The position numbers and the translations under genes are program-made. A model generated the notes under the pieces. The model was not told the DNA's origin. It saw only the letters and a list, made by a program, of their open reading frames with translations, and ran no database searches. Source: Sphingosinicella sp. (GTDB taxonomy: Bacteria > Pseudomonadota > Alphaproteobacteria > Sphingomonadales > Sphingomonadaceae). From it: a DNA stretch of 64,000 nt. The DNA lies in assembly GCA_013816585.1 (NCBI GenBank), contig JACDEE010000001.1, forward strand, positions 325,001 to 389,000, written 5' to 3'. How positions within the stretch are numbered: the first letter of the stretch is position 1; each line of letters opens with the position of its first letter. Shown piece after piece: positions 9,543 to 19,681 of the stretch.

Positions 9543-10051
9543 CCGCCAGTGGCCTGTTCCCGCATCTGAACGGCGCCATTCTTTCTGATTGCGAGCGTTA
9601 CCGCTACACGCTCACCCGAGAGTGGAATGGAAGTGACCCGCCGCTTACGTTCATCATGCTCAACCCTTCGACAGCGGATGCGACGGTGGATGACCGCACC
9701 ATCCGGCGTTGCATGGGCTTCGCCCAAGCCCGCGGCTTCGGCGGGCTTCGCGTAGTAAACCTCTTCGCCTTCCGATCCACCGACCCCGGAAACATGAAAG
9801 CGGAATCTCACCCCATAGGGCCGGACAACAACATGCATCTCCGCGCTGCCCTCATGACTGCCAACGAGGCCAACGCCCCTGTCATCGCTGCGTGGGGCGC
9901 CGATGGCGTTCATAGAGGCCGGGATGCAGAGGTGCGTGCGCTGGCAATGGAATGCGGCGTCACGCTCATGTGTCTTGGCGTGACCAAACATAGGCACCCG
10001 CGACATCCGCTCTATATTCGGGCCACTCAAAGGTTCGTCAGCCTGCCTTGA
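9539..10051 (+). CDS. DUF1643 domain-containing protein
   Basis: MLNPSTADATVDDRTIRRCMGFAQARGFGGLRVVNLFAFRSTDP is the DUF1643 signature; GTG start at 9539 overlaps the upstream TGA (GTGA). Confidence 0.88.
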   Translation: MTASGLFPHLNGAILSDCERYRYTLTREWNGSDPPLTFIMLNPSTADATVDDRTIRRCMGFAQARGFGGLRVVNLFAFRSTDPGNMKAESHPIGPDNNMHLRAALMTANEANAPVIAAWGADGVHRGRDAEVRALAMECGVTLMCLGVTKHRHPRHPLYIRATQRFVSLP

Positions 10052-10420
10052 GTGCATCCGGGAGGGCGCTCTCATTCGAAAAAATCGATCTCGCTGCGTC
10101 GGCCGCGCGGCCTTTTCGATATCGACATCGGGGAGCACGGTCACGGCCCGACGTTCGTGGCTAGTCGTCAACGAACTAGCCGGTCCCCTGTTCACCCCCC
10201 GTACCGCCCTCGCCAGCCCCGTCATAACGTTTATGGGAGCCCGGGGCATGGTGGCCGTCTTTTGCGGACAAGGTGGTACTCGGGGAGCATGGCCAGTCGC
10301 TTCGTCGGCCGCTTCTGATGCGAGGAAGCAAGCTCGCGCCGCTTCCGCGGCAATATAGAGCACCGCGCCGGGCAACCCGGGCGGCTGGTGCGTCGCAGCT
10401 TTGCAACCGCACCTTTGCGT

Positions 10421-10885
10421 CTAACCCGATCCCCGGCCCTTCCCGGCCAGCGCCTGCTTGGCGCACCGGACCAGATCGTCGGGGTCGAATGGCTTGGGGA
10501 CGAAATCCACAGCGCCGTTGTGGAAGGCGCTGACCGCGTCGCGTACCGATTTGCGGCTGGTCACCACGACCACGGGGATAAGCGCCAGATCAGGATCGTC
10601 GCGCATGTGGCGCAGCACTTCCTCGCCACTCGTGACGGGCATCACCATATCCAGCAACACGATCTGCGGGGGGCGCTCCCGAAGCCTGGCGATGGCAATA
10701 CTGCCATTGGCCGCCTGCATGACGTCAAACCCGCCCCGCTCCATATGCAGGGTCATCAGGTCCAGCGTCATTTCGTCGTCGTCGCAGATGAGGGCGAGAG
10801 GTTTGCCCGCATTTTCGGAGTCCCCGCCACCGTTCGAAACGGCGTCCGGCGCATCATCGCGATCAGCTTGGGGTTCGTCGCTCAT
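10421..10885 (-). CDS. Response regulator (CheY-like receiver domain)
   Basis: ALICDDDEMTLDLM, QIVLLDMVMPVTSGEEVLRHM, VVVVTSRKS and GAVDFVPKPFDPDDL. Confidence 0.92.
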   Translation of the reverse strand: MSDEPQADRDDAPDAVSNGGGDSENAGKPLALICDDDEMTLDLMTLHMERGGFDVMQAANGSIAIARLRERPPQIVLLDMVMPVTSGEEVLRHMRDDPDLALIPVVVVTSRKSVRDAVSAFHNGAVDFVPKPFDPDDLVRCAKQALAGKGRGSG

Positions 10886-11100
10886 GGATTGCCTTCAAGA
10901 CTTCATTCGCCTCTCGGAATAAGTGGCGTCATGAGCGTCGGCAACCCTCGGCGTGCCGCGAGGACAAAAAACATTGCCCGTGCAAGGACATCTGCCGGCG
11001 CGCGCAGGCAATATCCGCCGCCGATATGCTTTCCTTTGCCCCGCTTTCGGACAGTCTCTGAAAGGAAGAAGTGAAGGGCGCCGCTAGAGCAAAGGGTCCC

Positions 11101-11973
11101 CTAGAGGGAAGGTCTGGCGGCCTCAGGGGTCAGGCTGGCCGCCACGCGCGCGGCGCGCGGTTCAAGCAAGGCGGCGGTCTCAATCGTATCGAGCGCCCGG
11201 CGGGCGGCGACATAGCGACGCGCGGCGGCAACCCAGTCGACGGCATTGTCCCGTCCCGGCATCCTCAGCACTTCGGCCAGCGCGACATCGACCTGTCCCG
11301 ATTCGAGCCGGCGGGTGGCGCGGCGAAGCCGTTCGGCGGGCATGGTCGAAGGCGTCCCGGCCCTGCGGATGGTGACGAGACCGTCAAACTCGCTCTTGAA
11401 CGCGGTCCACCAATTCTGGTCGGGGGAGCCGCCGGTCAGATCGGGGCCGACCTCCAGCAGGCCTTCCTGCAATTCCTCCAAGGTCACCGGCTGGCGCGAG
11501 GCGGTGATGATCGTCGCGACGGCCTGGCGCTGCGTTTCGCCGAAGCGCTGGCGCAGCAGGCCTTCCATATAGCCGAGCGCCACACCGCGATCCAGCGCGC
11601 GGCGCGCGGCAAAGGCGACCAACAGCCCTTCGGCGCGGTCGGCATTACCCACCGCGGCGCGCGACTGGTCGTCAATTTCGGCGATGCGCTGTTCGAGCTG
11701 GTTCACACGGCGCTGCATTTCGGGATCGATCAACAGGGTCTGCTGTTCGCCGCTGCTGGTCACCGCCTGCATCGGGGCCGCTGGTTCAACCGGCGCAGGC
11801 ACGGGCGCCGCCGGAGGGTTGATGCCGATGAAGGAAGCGGCCGCGTCCCAACGGGTCAGCAGCCAGCCCATGGCGGCCAGGCCGAGCAGGAAGGCGAGCA
11901 GCGGAAGCAGCAACGCGGAAAGACGCCCCCGGCGATTTACATTGCTTCGCTCATAGGATCGAGAATCCGTCAT
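11101..11973 (-). CDS. Mitofilin/Mic60-like inner-membrane protein (COG4223 type)
   Basis: N-terminal TM helix (LSALLLPLLAFLLGLAAMGWLL), Pro/Ala-rich linker, coiled-coil and C-terminal helical domain; located just after hemC-hemD. Confidence 0.7.
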   Translation of the reverse strand: MTDSRSYERSNVNRRGRLSALLLPLLAFLLGLAAMGWLLTRWDAAASFIGINPPAAPVPAPVEPAAPMQAVTSSGEQQTLLIDPEMQRRVNQLEQRIAEIDDQSRAAVGNADRAEGLLVAFAARRALDRGVALGYMEGLLRQRFGETQRQAVATIITASRQPVTLEELQEGLLEVGPDLTGGSPDQNWWTAFKSEFDGLVTIRRAGTPSTMPAERLRRATRRLESGQVDVALAEVLRMPGRDNAVDWVAAARRYVAARRALDTIETAALLEPRAARVAASLTPEAARPSL

Positions 11974-11976
11974 CCG

Positions 11977-12681
11977 TCACTTTCCATACGATAGGCCGCC
12001 AGTCTGGCACAGGCTTGCGGCAAGCTCCAGCAAAGCATGGTCGCGAGCGACCGGGGCAATCGCGACACCCGCCCATCCCGCCCCGGCGGCAACGGCCGCG
12101 GCGGAGCTGATCGTGGCCAGGCTGATCGCTGAGCGTGGCAGGCCGGCCGCATCGACCAAGGCGGCAAAATGTTCGCCGGCCCGGGGCGAATGGATCAGCA
12201 CCAGGGCCCGGTCATCGATCGCGGCAGTCGCGCTGGCGGGAAGCTTCCCGATCGGAATCGAGGCGTACACGATCCTTTGCTCGATCTCGAACTGCGCTTT
12301 CAGCCGGGCATGGTCGCGGCCGCAAGGATGAAAGGCGGAAGCGACCCCATCCGCCGCCATGGTTTCGACCAGCGCCTGGCCGTCGGAATCTCCCGTCACC
12401 ACGTTCGCGAACCCCGCATCGCTCGCCGCCATCGCGCTGCTGTCGCCGACGGCATAACAGCGAAGGCCACGAAAGGCGCCAAGGCCGGGCCCGGCCTGTC
12501 GCGCCGCATTGGCGCTGGTCAGGATCAGCGCGTCGAATCGCGACGCGTCCGGCGCCTCCCACGCGACGGGCTCGATCCCGAACAAAGGCACGACCGTCGC
12601 TGACAGGTCCCGCTTGGCCGCGCGCCCGGCGGTCTCGGCGGCTCCCGGCTGGGGCCGTAGGATCAGGATATCAGGTTTCAC
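11977..12681 (-). CDS. hemD: Uroporphyrinogen-III synthase
   Basis: ILRPQPGAAETAG N-terminus, ALILTSANAARQAG, LIHSPRAGEHFAALV; likely GTG start at 12681 overlapping the end of hemC. Confidence 0.85.
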   Translation of the reverse strand: MKPDILILRPQPGAAETAGRAAKRDLSATVVPLFGIEPVAWEAPDASRFDALILTSANAARQAGPGLGAFRGLRCYAVGDSSAMAASDAGFANVVTGDSDGQALVETMAADGVASAFHPCGRDHARLKAQFEIEQRIVYASIPIGKLPASATAAIDDRALVLIHSPRAGEHFAALVDAAGLPRSAISLATISSAAAVAAGAGWAGVAIAPVARDHALLELAASLCQTGGLSYGK

Positions 12682-13588
12682 CGGAAAAAAGCGCCCGGAG
12701 AGCAGGCGAGGCCCGGCCCAGCAAGTCGCGGGCCAGCGCGCCGGGAGCATCCTGATCATTCTCCGCGAACTCGGCTTCGTTTCGAACCACTTCGCGCCCA
12801 TTCGCAGTCATAATCTCGGCCCGCAAGCGGATGCGACCGGACTCGATCGTCGCCAGTGCCGCCACCGCGGAATGGCAATCCCCGCCCAGACCCGCCAGTA
12901 ATCGGCGTTCGGCGAGGACGCAGACATGGGTCGGCTTATGATCGATCGCGCCAACCAGGGACATGATCTCCCTCATGTCGGCGCGGACTTCGATCCCGAT
13001 CGCGCCCTGCGAAGGCGCCGGCAGCATGTCTCGGATCAGCGCCCCGATATTTTCCATGCCCAACCGGTTGAGGCCGGCGGCCGCCAGCAAGGTAGCATCG
13101 GCCTCGCCGCGTTCCAGCTTGGCGAGGCGGGTCTGCACGTTGCCGCGAATGGGGACGATTTCGAGGTCCGGCCGACGGTTCAGCAATTGCGCGCTCCGCC
13201 GGGGGGAAGAGGTGCCGACCCTGGCGCCCATTGGCAGTTCAGCAAGGCTTTGCGCGCCGATCAGGCGGTCGCAGACATCTTCGCGGACCAGCATAGCCGC
13301 GATGACGAGTTCGGGCGGACGAATGGTTTCGACATCCTTCATCGAATGGACCGACATATCGGTGCGCCCATCCATCAGGCAGCGATCCAGCTCCTTGGTC
13401 CAGAGCGCCTTTCCGCCAACTTCCGAAAGCGGCCGATCCTGAATCCGGTCGCCGCTGGTCGTGATCGGGACGATCTCGATCCGCTCTTCGTCCCAGCCAT
13501 GGGCCGCGCGCAAGGCGGCGGCTACCATATGCGCCTGAGCCAAAGCGAGCGGCGAACCGCGAGTACCGATGCGAAGGGGCCGATCCAT
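12671..13588 (-). CDS. hemC: Porphobilinogen deaminase (hydroxymethylbilane synthase)
   Basis: [61 protein letters not shown]. Confidence 0.96.
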   Translation of the reverse strand: MDRPLRIGTRGSPLALAQAHMVAAALRAAHGWDEERIEIVPITTSGDRIQDRPLSEVGGKALWTKELDRCLMDGRTDMSVHSMKDVETIRPPELVIAAMLVREDVCDRLIGAQSLAELPMGARVGTSSPRRSAQLLNRRPDLEIVPIRGNVQTRLAKLERGEADATLLAAAGLNRLGMENIGALIRDMLPAPSQGAIGIEVRADMREIMSLVGAIDHKPTHVCVLAERRLLAGLGGDCHSAVAALATIESGRIRLRAEIMTANGREVVRNEAEFAENDQDAPGALARDLLGRASPALRALFSGET

Positions 13589-13632
13589 GCGGCGCTTGTG
13601 CTAGCGGCTTAGCATGGGGCAGGGAAGCTACG

Positions 13633-14667
13633 ATGAGCCTGATCCTGGGGATTGAATCGAGCTGCGATGAGACCGCGGCGGCGCTGGTGACCAGCGAGCG
13701 GCGTATCCTGGCGCACAAATTGGCCGGCCAGGAAGCCGCCCACCGCCCCTATGGCGGCGTGGTTCCCGAAATCGCCGCCCGCGCCCATGTCGAGATATTG
13801 CCGTCCCTGATCGAGGATGTGCTGGCCGAGGCCAATGTCGGGCTCGCCGATGTCGACGCAATCGCAGCCACGGCCGGTCCCGGCCTGATCGGAGGAGTGC
13901 TGGTCGGATTGGTGACCGCAAAGGGCCTGGCCATGGCGGCGGGCAAGCCGCTGATCGCGGTCAATCACCTTGAAGGTCATGCCTTGTCGCCGATGCTTTC
14001 CAAGCCGGACCTTGTCTTTCCCTACCTGTTGCTGCTGGTTTCGGGCGGCCATTGCCAATTGCTGCTGGTGGAAGATGTCGGCCGCTATCGCCGGATCGCC
14101 ACCACCATCGACGATGCGGCCGGCGAGGCCTTTGACAAGAGCGCCAAATTATTGGGGCTGGGCTTCCCGGGCGGCCCTGCGGTCGAGCGTGCAGCCGAAA
14201 CGGGCGATCCCAAGGCGGTTCCGCTGCCGCGGCCATTGATGGGATCGGACGAGCCCCATTTCTCCTTTGCCGGCCTTAAGAGCGCGGTGCTTCGCGCGCG
14301 CGATTCGGGTCGCTACCAGGCCAATGATATCGCAGCCTCGTTCCAGCAGGCGGTGGTCGATTGCCTGGTCGATCGGACCGCGCGAGCCCTGGCCACGGCC
14401 GATGGCGCGACCGCTTTGGTCGTCGCGGGCGGGGTTGCCGCCAATCAGAAGGTTCGCGCCGCGCTCACCGGTCTTGCTGCGGCTAACGGATTGCCGTTCA
14501 TCGCGCCCCCGCTCTGGCTCTGCACCGACAATGCGGCGATGATCGCCTGGGCCGGTGCGCTTCGTTTCGAACGGGGCCTGATCGACGGGCTCGACGCTCC
14601 GGCCCGGGCGCGCTGGCCGCTAGATCCGGATGCTGAAAAGGCGCGCGGCGCGGGGGTGAAGGCATGA
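13633..14667 (+). CDS. tsaD: tRNA N6-adenosine threonylcarbamoyltransferase
   Basis: [36 protein letters not shown]. Confidence 0.97.
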   Translation: MSLILGIESSCDETAAALVTSERRILAHKLAGQEAAHRPYGGVVPEIAARAHVEILPSLIEDVLAEANVGLADVDAIAATAGPGLIGGVLVGLVTAKGLAMAAGKPLIAVNHLEGHALSPMLSKPDLVFPYLLLLVSGGHCQLLLVEDVGRYRRIATTIDDAAGEAFDKSAKLLGLGFPGGPAVERAAETGDPKAVPLPRPLMGSDEPHFSFAGLKSAVLRARDSGRYQANDIAASFQQAVVDCLVDRTARALATADGATALVVAGGVAANQKVRAALTGLAAANGLPFIAPPLWLCTDNAAMIAWAGALRFERGLIDGLDAPARARWPLDPDAEKARGAGVKA

Positions 14668-15647
14668 TCGAAAAGCTCGGAGTGATTGGCGGCGGGGCGT
14701 GGGGTACCGCATTGGCGCAAGTAGCGGCAGCCGGCGGACCCACGCTGCTCTGGGCACGCGAGTCCGAAGTGGTCGAATCGGTCAACGCGTCCCACGAGAA
14801 TAAGGTCTTTCTTCCTGGGATCGCCCTTAACTCCGCGATCGAGGCGACCTCAAACCTGACGGATCTCGATCAATGCGATGCCCTGCTGGTCGTTACTCCC
14901 GCGCAGCATATGCGCGCGGTGCTTTCTGGCCTGACCCGGACAGGAAAACCGCTCATCCTCTGTGCCAAGGGAATGGAGGAAGCGACCACCCGGCTGATGC
15001 ACGAAGTCGCGCAGGAAGAGCAGCCGGACGCGCCGATCGCAGTGCTTTCCGGGCCCACTTTCGCGCATGAAGTGGCCGGCGGGCTTCCTGCCGCGGTAAC
15101 GCTCGCGGTCGGGGATGAAAAAGTCGGCGAGGCGCTACGGGCCCGCATCGCCAGTCCCTTCTTCCGGCCCTATCTTTGCGACGATGTGGTGGGCGCGGAA
15201 ATTGGCGGGGCCGTCAAGAACGTGCTCGCCATTGCCTGCGGCGTGGTGGAGGGAAAACGCCTTGGCCTGAACGCCCGAGCGGCGCTCATCTCCCGCGGGT
15301 TTGCCGAAATGACCCGCTTCGGCGTCGCGCGCGGGGCTCGTTTCGAAACACTCGCCGGTCTGTCCGGGCTGGGCGACCTGGTTCTCACCTGTTCATCGAC
15401 CAGCTCGCGTAATTTCAGCCTGGGCAAGGGTCTCGGCGAAGGGCGCAAGGCGGATGAATTGTTGGCGGACCGCAAGACGGTCGCGGAAGGGGCCTTCACC
15501 GCCCCAGTGCTCAACCGCGCCGCCCGGGAGGCAGGCGTGGACATGCCGATCGTCGCCGCGGTCTGCGCTTTATTGGCGGGCGAAGCCTCGGTTGAAAAGG
15601 TCGTGGAGCGCCTGCTTGCCAGGCCCCTGAAATCCGAAGGCGGCTGA
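14664..15647 (+). CDS. gpsA: NAD(P)H-dependent glycerol-3-phosphate dehydrogenase
   Basis: [53 protein letters not shown]. Confidence 0.97.
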   Translation: MIEKLGVIGGGAWGTALAQVAAAGGPTLLWARESEVVESVNASHENKVFLPGIALNSAIEATSNLTDLDQCDALLVVTPAQHMRAVLSGLTRTGKPLILCAKGMEEATTRLMHEVAQEEQPDAPIAVLSGPTFAHEVAGGLPAAVTLAVGDEKVGEALRARIASPFFRPYLCDDVVGAEIGGAVKNVLAIACGVVEGKRLGLNARAALISRGFAEMTRFGVARGARFETLAGLSGLGDLVLTCSSTSSRNFSLGKGLGEGRKADELLADRKTVAEGAFTAPVLNRAAREAGVDMPIVAAVCALLAGEASVEKVVERLLARPLKSEGG

Positions 15648-15752
15648 GGCCAGTTCACGCATGCCAGGGTTCCATACAACGCCCCCCACTTGCTCGGCGG
15701 AACGGCTCATTGGACTGGGTGAGCGGTTCGCTGAAGGTAAAGCGCAGCGGTA

Positions 15753-16856
15753 TTAAAATTCGAGACCCAGCTGCGGCGGGGTTGCCTGCCGCGGCGTGGT
15801 GCCGGCTTCGTCGGACAGGTTGGAAAGGCCGATTCCGAGCAGGCGGATGGACTTGGGCAGTGGCATCAAGCCCCGCAGCAGGGTGGATCCGATTTCGATG
15901 AATTCCGCACGACTTTGGACCAGATGGTCCAGCGACCTGGCGCGGGTGATGATCTGAAAATCGCGATATTTGACCTTCAGGTTTACCGTGCGGCCGGTGA
16001 GCCCCTTTCCTTCGATGCGCTTCCAGACGGTCTGGCTGATCCGCTCCAGCTCGATCAAAAGCGCAGCCTCGTCCGACAGATCTTCGAAGAACGTATCCTC
16101 CGCGCTGACCGATTTGTACGGGCGGTCGGCCTTGACCTGGCGGTGGCAGATGGCCCGGGCCAGATTGTAATAATATTCGCCCGAGCTTCCGAAATTGTGG
16201 GTCAGGAATTCAAGGCTCATCGAACGAAGATCGGCGCCGGTCTGGATGCCGAGGCGCGCCATCTTCTCGGCGGTCTTGGGCCCTATTCCGTGGAACCTCT
16301 TGACCGGAAGGATTGCCACGAACGCCTCGCCGCGCGCGGGCGTAACGACGCAAATGCCATCGGGTTTGTTCTGGTCCGACGCCAGTTTGGCGAGAAACTT
16401 GTTGTAGGAAACGCCGGCCGAGGCGGTAAGGCCGGTCTCCGCGCGGATGCGGGCGCGTATTTCCTCGGCGATCCGGGTAGCGACGCCGATCCCCTTCAGA
16501 TCCTCGGTCACGTCGAGATAGGCCTCGTCCAGGGAAAGCGGCTCAACATGGGGCGTATATTCGGCGAAGATCGCCCGGATCCGCTGTGACACCTCGCGAT
16601 AGGCCTCGAAGCGCGGCTTCACGAAAATCAGATCGGGGCAGCGGCGCCGCGCGGTGACCGACGGCATGGCCGAGCGAACGCCAAAGACTCGCGCCTCGTA
16701 GGAGGCCGCGGCGACCACGCCGCGGTGCATTCCCCCGACCGCCACGGGCTTTCCCTTGAGCTCCGGATTATCGCGCTGCTCGACGCTCGCATAAAAGGCA
16801 TCCATATCGATATGGATGATCTTGCGGGTCGGAAGGGGTGCGGCCGCGTCGTTCAC
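15753..16856 (-). CDS. dinB: DNA polymerase IV
   Basis: IIHIDMDAFYASVEQRDNPELKGKPVAVGG, SLDEAYLDVT, GVSYNKFLAKLAS. Confidence 0.97.
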   Translation of the reverse strand: MNDAAAPLPTRKIIHIDMDAFYASVEQRDNPELKGKPVAVGGMHRGVVAAASYEARVFGVRSAMPSVTARRRCPDLIFVKPRFEAYREVSQRIRAIFAEYTPHVEPLSLDEAYLDVTEDLKGIGVATRIAEEIRARIRAETGLTASAGVSYNKFLAKLASDQNKPDGICVVTPARGEAFVAILPVKRFHGIGPKTAEKMARLGIQTGADLRSMSLEFLTHNFGSSGEYYYNLARAICHRQVKADRPYKSVSAEDTFFEDLSDEAALLIELERISQTVWKRIEGKGLTGRTVNLKVKYRDFQIITRARSLDHLVQSRAEFIEIGSTLLRGLMPLPKSIRLLGIGLSNLSDEAGTTPRQATPPQLGLEF

Positions 16857-16974
16857 GGCTTGTTCCTATAGCTCCTTGTCTCGGCCCGCGAAAGTATGCT
16901 GGGGCCTTTACTTCGATCGCCCGGGCCAGCATTCGGGCGACGGCATTTGCCGACCTCACACGGAAGGTTCGATC

Positions 16975-17556
16975 TTGAAGCGCCTGGCAGTTTATTGCGG
17001 ATCGGCGTCCCCCGCCGACCCCATCTATATCGACACCGCGCGCGCGGTCGGCCGCGACCTGGCGGAGCGCGGCATCGGTATCGTCTACGGCGGCGGCCGC
17101 CTGGGCCTGATGGGCGCGGTGGCCGATGCCGCACTCGAAGCAGGCGGTGAAGTGATCGGAGTCATCCCCGAGGCCCTGGTCAATGCCGAGGTCGCGCATC
17201 GCGAGCTGACCGAGCTTCGCGTCGTTCAGAATATGCATGAACGCAAGGCGCTGTTCACCGATCTGTCCGACGGCTTCCTGACCATTCCGGGCGGCGTAGG
17301 AACGATGGACGAATTGTGGGAAGCCGTAAGCTGGTCGCAGCTTGGCTATCATGAAAAGCCGGTCGGCCTCCTCAATGTCGCGGCCTATTTCGACCATCTG
17401 GTCGCCTTTGCCGCGCATATGGCCGAAATAGGCTTCGTCCGCCCGCAGCATCGCAATATCCTGATCGTGGGCGACCGGCTGGATAGTCTACTGGACCGGA
17501 TGGAAAGCTATGAACCGCACCAGACGATCTTCCGCATGAAGGCCGAGGATCTTTAG
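16975..17556 (+). CDS. LOG family protein (TIGR00730; cytokinin riboside monophosphate phosphoribohydrolase-like)
   Basis: RLAVYCGSASPAD, VYGGGRLGLMGAVADAA, PGGVGTMDELWE; likely TTG start at 16975. Confidence 0.9.
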   Translation: MKRLAVYCGSASPADPIYIDTARAVGRDLAERGIGIVYGGGRLGLMGAVADAALEAGGEVIGVIPEALVNAEVAHRELTELRVVQNMHERKALFTDLSDGFLTIPGGVGTMDELWEAVSWSQLGYHEKPVGLLNVAAYFDHLVAFAAHMAEIGFVRPQHRNILIVGDRLDSLLDRMESYEPHQTIFRMKAEDL

Positions 17557-17629
17557 GCCGCCTTCCCATCCCCGCCGCCTTGTGCTTTAGGCGCGGCAAC
17601 ATCTTTGCTTTCAAAGGATTTCGATCCCC

Positions 17630-18829
17630 ATGAATATCCACGAATATCAGGCCAAGGAATTGCTCGCCAAGTTCGGCGTTCCCGTGCCCATCGGGTATGC
17701 GGCGATGAGCGTCGAGGAAGCGGTTGCCGCGGCCGGCAAGCTGCCCGGGCCGCTCTATGTCGTGAAATCGCAAATCCATGCCGGCGGACGCGGCAAGGGC
17801 AAGTTCAAGGAATTGGGTCCCGACGCCAAAGGCGGGGTACGGCTGGCGCGCAGCATGGACGAGGTTCGCGCCTCGGCGGACGATATGCTGGGCAACACCC
17901 TGGTCACGATCCAGACGGGCGCCGAGGGCAAGCAGGTTAACCGCCTCTACGTTACCGATGGCGTCGACATCGCCAGCGAATTCTACCTCGCTTATCTGGT
18001 TGATCGTTCGACCGGCCGGATCGCGATGGTGGTTTCCACCGAAGGCGGGATGGATATTGAACAGGTCGCGCACGACACGCCGGACAAGATCCAGACGATC
18101 CTGATCGATCCGGCTCAGGGCTTCCAGCCGCATCACGGCCGCGCGGTTGCTTTCGCCCTCGGGCTGCAAGGCGACCATAACAAGCAGGCGCAATCGATCG
18201 CGCGCAAATTATACGATGCCTTCATCGGCACCGATGCATCGCAGATCGAAATCAATCCGCTGGCGGTGACCGAGGACGGCCAATTGCTGGTGCTCGACGC
18301 CAAGGTCGGGTTCGATTCGAACGCAATGTACCGCCACATCGACATCGAGGCGCTTCGCGACGAGAGCGAAGAAGACCCGATGGAGGTCGAAGCCTCCAAA
18401 CATGATCTCGCCTATATCAAGCTGGACGGCGATATCGGCTGCATGGTCAATGGCGCGGGCCTCGCCATGGCGACGATGGACATCATCAAGCTGAACGGCG
18501 CCTTCCCGGCCAATTTCCTCGATGTCGGCGGGGGCGCCAGCAAGGAAAAGGTTACCGCCGCGTTCAAGATCATCCTGTCCGATCCGGCCGTGAAGGGCAT
18601 TTTGGTCAACATCTTCGGCGGGATCATGCGCTGCGACATCATTGCGGAGGGCATCATCGCTGCGGCCAAGGAGGTCAATCTGGACGTTCCCCTGGTGGTG
18701 CGCCTGGAAGGCACCAATGTCGAAGAAGGCAAGCGGATCCTGGCTGATAGCGGCCTTCCTATCGTGGCAGCGAACGATCTGGGCGATGCCGCCCGCAAGA
18801 TCGTCGCGCAGGTCAAGGATGCGGCTTGA
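17630..18829 (+). CDS. sucC: Succinate-CoA ligase (ADP-forming) beta subunit
   Basis: [55 protein letters not shown]. Confidence 0.97.
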   Translation: MNIHEYQAKELLAKFGVPVPIGYAAMSVEEAVAAAGKLPGPLYVVKSQIHAGGRGKGKFKELGPDAKGGVRLARSMDEVRASADDMLGNTLVTIQTGAEGKQVNRLYVTDGVDIASEFYLAYLVDRSTGRIAMVVSTEGGMDIEQVAHDTPDKIQTILIDPAQGFQPHHGRAVAFALGLQGDHNKQAQSIARKLYDAFIGTDASQIEINPLAVTEDGQLLVLDAKVGFDSNAMYRHIDIEALRDESEEDPMEVEASKHDLAYIKLDGDIGCMVNGAGLAMATMDIIKLNGAFPANFLDVGGGASKEKVTAAFKIILSDPAVKGILVNIFGGIMRCDIIAEGIIAAAKEVNLDVPLVVRLEGTNVEEGKRILADSGLPIVAANDLGDAARKIVAQVKDAA

Positions 18830-18931
18830 CGTTAACGTAAGCACCGAGGCAAAGCCTCTTCAATCGCGTCCCAACGCTTTCCGGTTCGCTAGACAGACGG
18901 GCTGGAAGAATGGGCTGGAAGGAATGAAGCC

Positions 18932-19681
18932 ATGAAGCTGCTGGTCCCCGTCAAGCGGGTCATCGATTATAACGTCAAACCGAGGGTCAAGGCCGACGGC
19001 ACCGGCGTTGACCTGGCCAATGTCAAGATGAGCATGAACCCGTTCGATGAGATTGCGGTCGAAGAAGCCATTCGCCTGAAGGAAAAGGGCCTGGCGACTG
19101 AAATCGTCGCGGTTTCGATCGGCCCCGCCAAGGCGCAGGAAACGCTTCGGACCGCTTTGGCCATGGGCGCCGACCGGGCGATCCTGGTCCAGACGGACGC
19201 CGATGTGGAGCCGCTCGCAGTGGCCAAGCTGCTGCAGAAAATCGTCGAGGAAGAACAGCCGCAGCTGGTGATCCTCGGCAAGCAGGCGATCGACGACGAT
19301 TCGAACCAGACCGGGCAGATGCTGGGCGCCTTGCTCGGCTGGGGCCAGGGCACCTTTGCCTCTAAGGTCGAAGTGGACGGCCAGGCCGTCAGCGTGACTC
19401 GCGAAGTCGATGGCGGGCTGGAAACGGTGAAGCTCAACCTCCCGGCGATCGTCACCACCGATCTTCGCCTGAACGAGCCCCGTTATGCGTCGCTGCCCAA
19501 CATCATGAAGGCCAAGTCCAAGCTGTTGGCGCAAAAAACGCCGGAAGATTATGGCGTCGACATCGCGCCCCGGCTTTCGATCCTGAAAGTGGTCGAGCCT
19601 TCCAAGCGCCAGGCTGGCGTGAAGGTCGGGTCCGTGGACGAGCTGATCGACAAATTGCGTGAGACGGGAGTGGTGGGATGA
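18932..19681 (+). CDS. etfB: Electron transfer flavoprotein beta subunit
   Basis: [49 protein letters not shown]. Confidence 0.97.
   Translation: MKLLVPVKRVIDYNVKPRVKADGTGVDLANVKMSMNPFDEIAVEEAIRLKEKGLATEIVAVSIGPAKAQETLRTALAMGADRAILVQTDADVEPLAVAKLLQKIVEEEQPQLVILGKQAIDDDSNQTGQMLGALLGWGQGTFASKVEVDGQAVSVTREVDGGLETVKLNLPAIVTTDLRLNEPRYASLPNIMKAKSKLLAQKTPEDYGVDIAPRLSILKVVEPSKRQAGVKVGSVDELIDKLRETGVVG

Noticed and set aside
7404-10420. Integrative element using tRNA-Gly as an attachment site
   Set aside because: The tRNA is intact, but no integrase or transposase gene is present and I could not find a repeated tRNA 3' end downstream; acquisition by tRNA-site integration stays unproven.
10388-11074. 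228-aa plus-strand ORF opposite the response regulator
   Set aside because: The minus-strand receiver domain is clear; the plus-strand product is H/R/G-rich with no motif.
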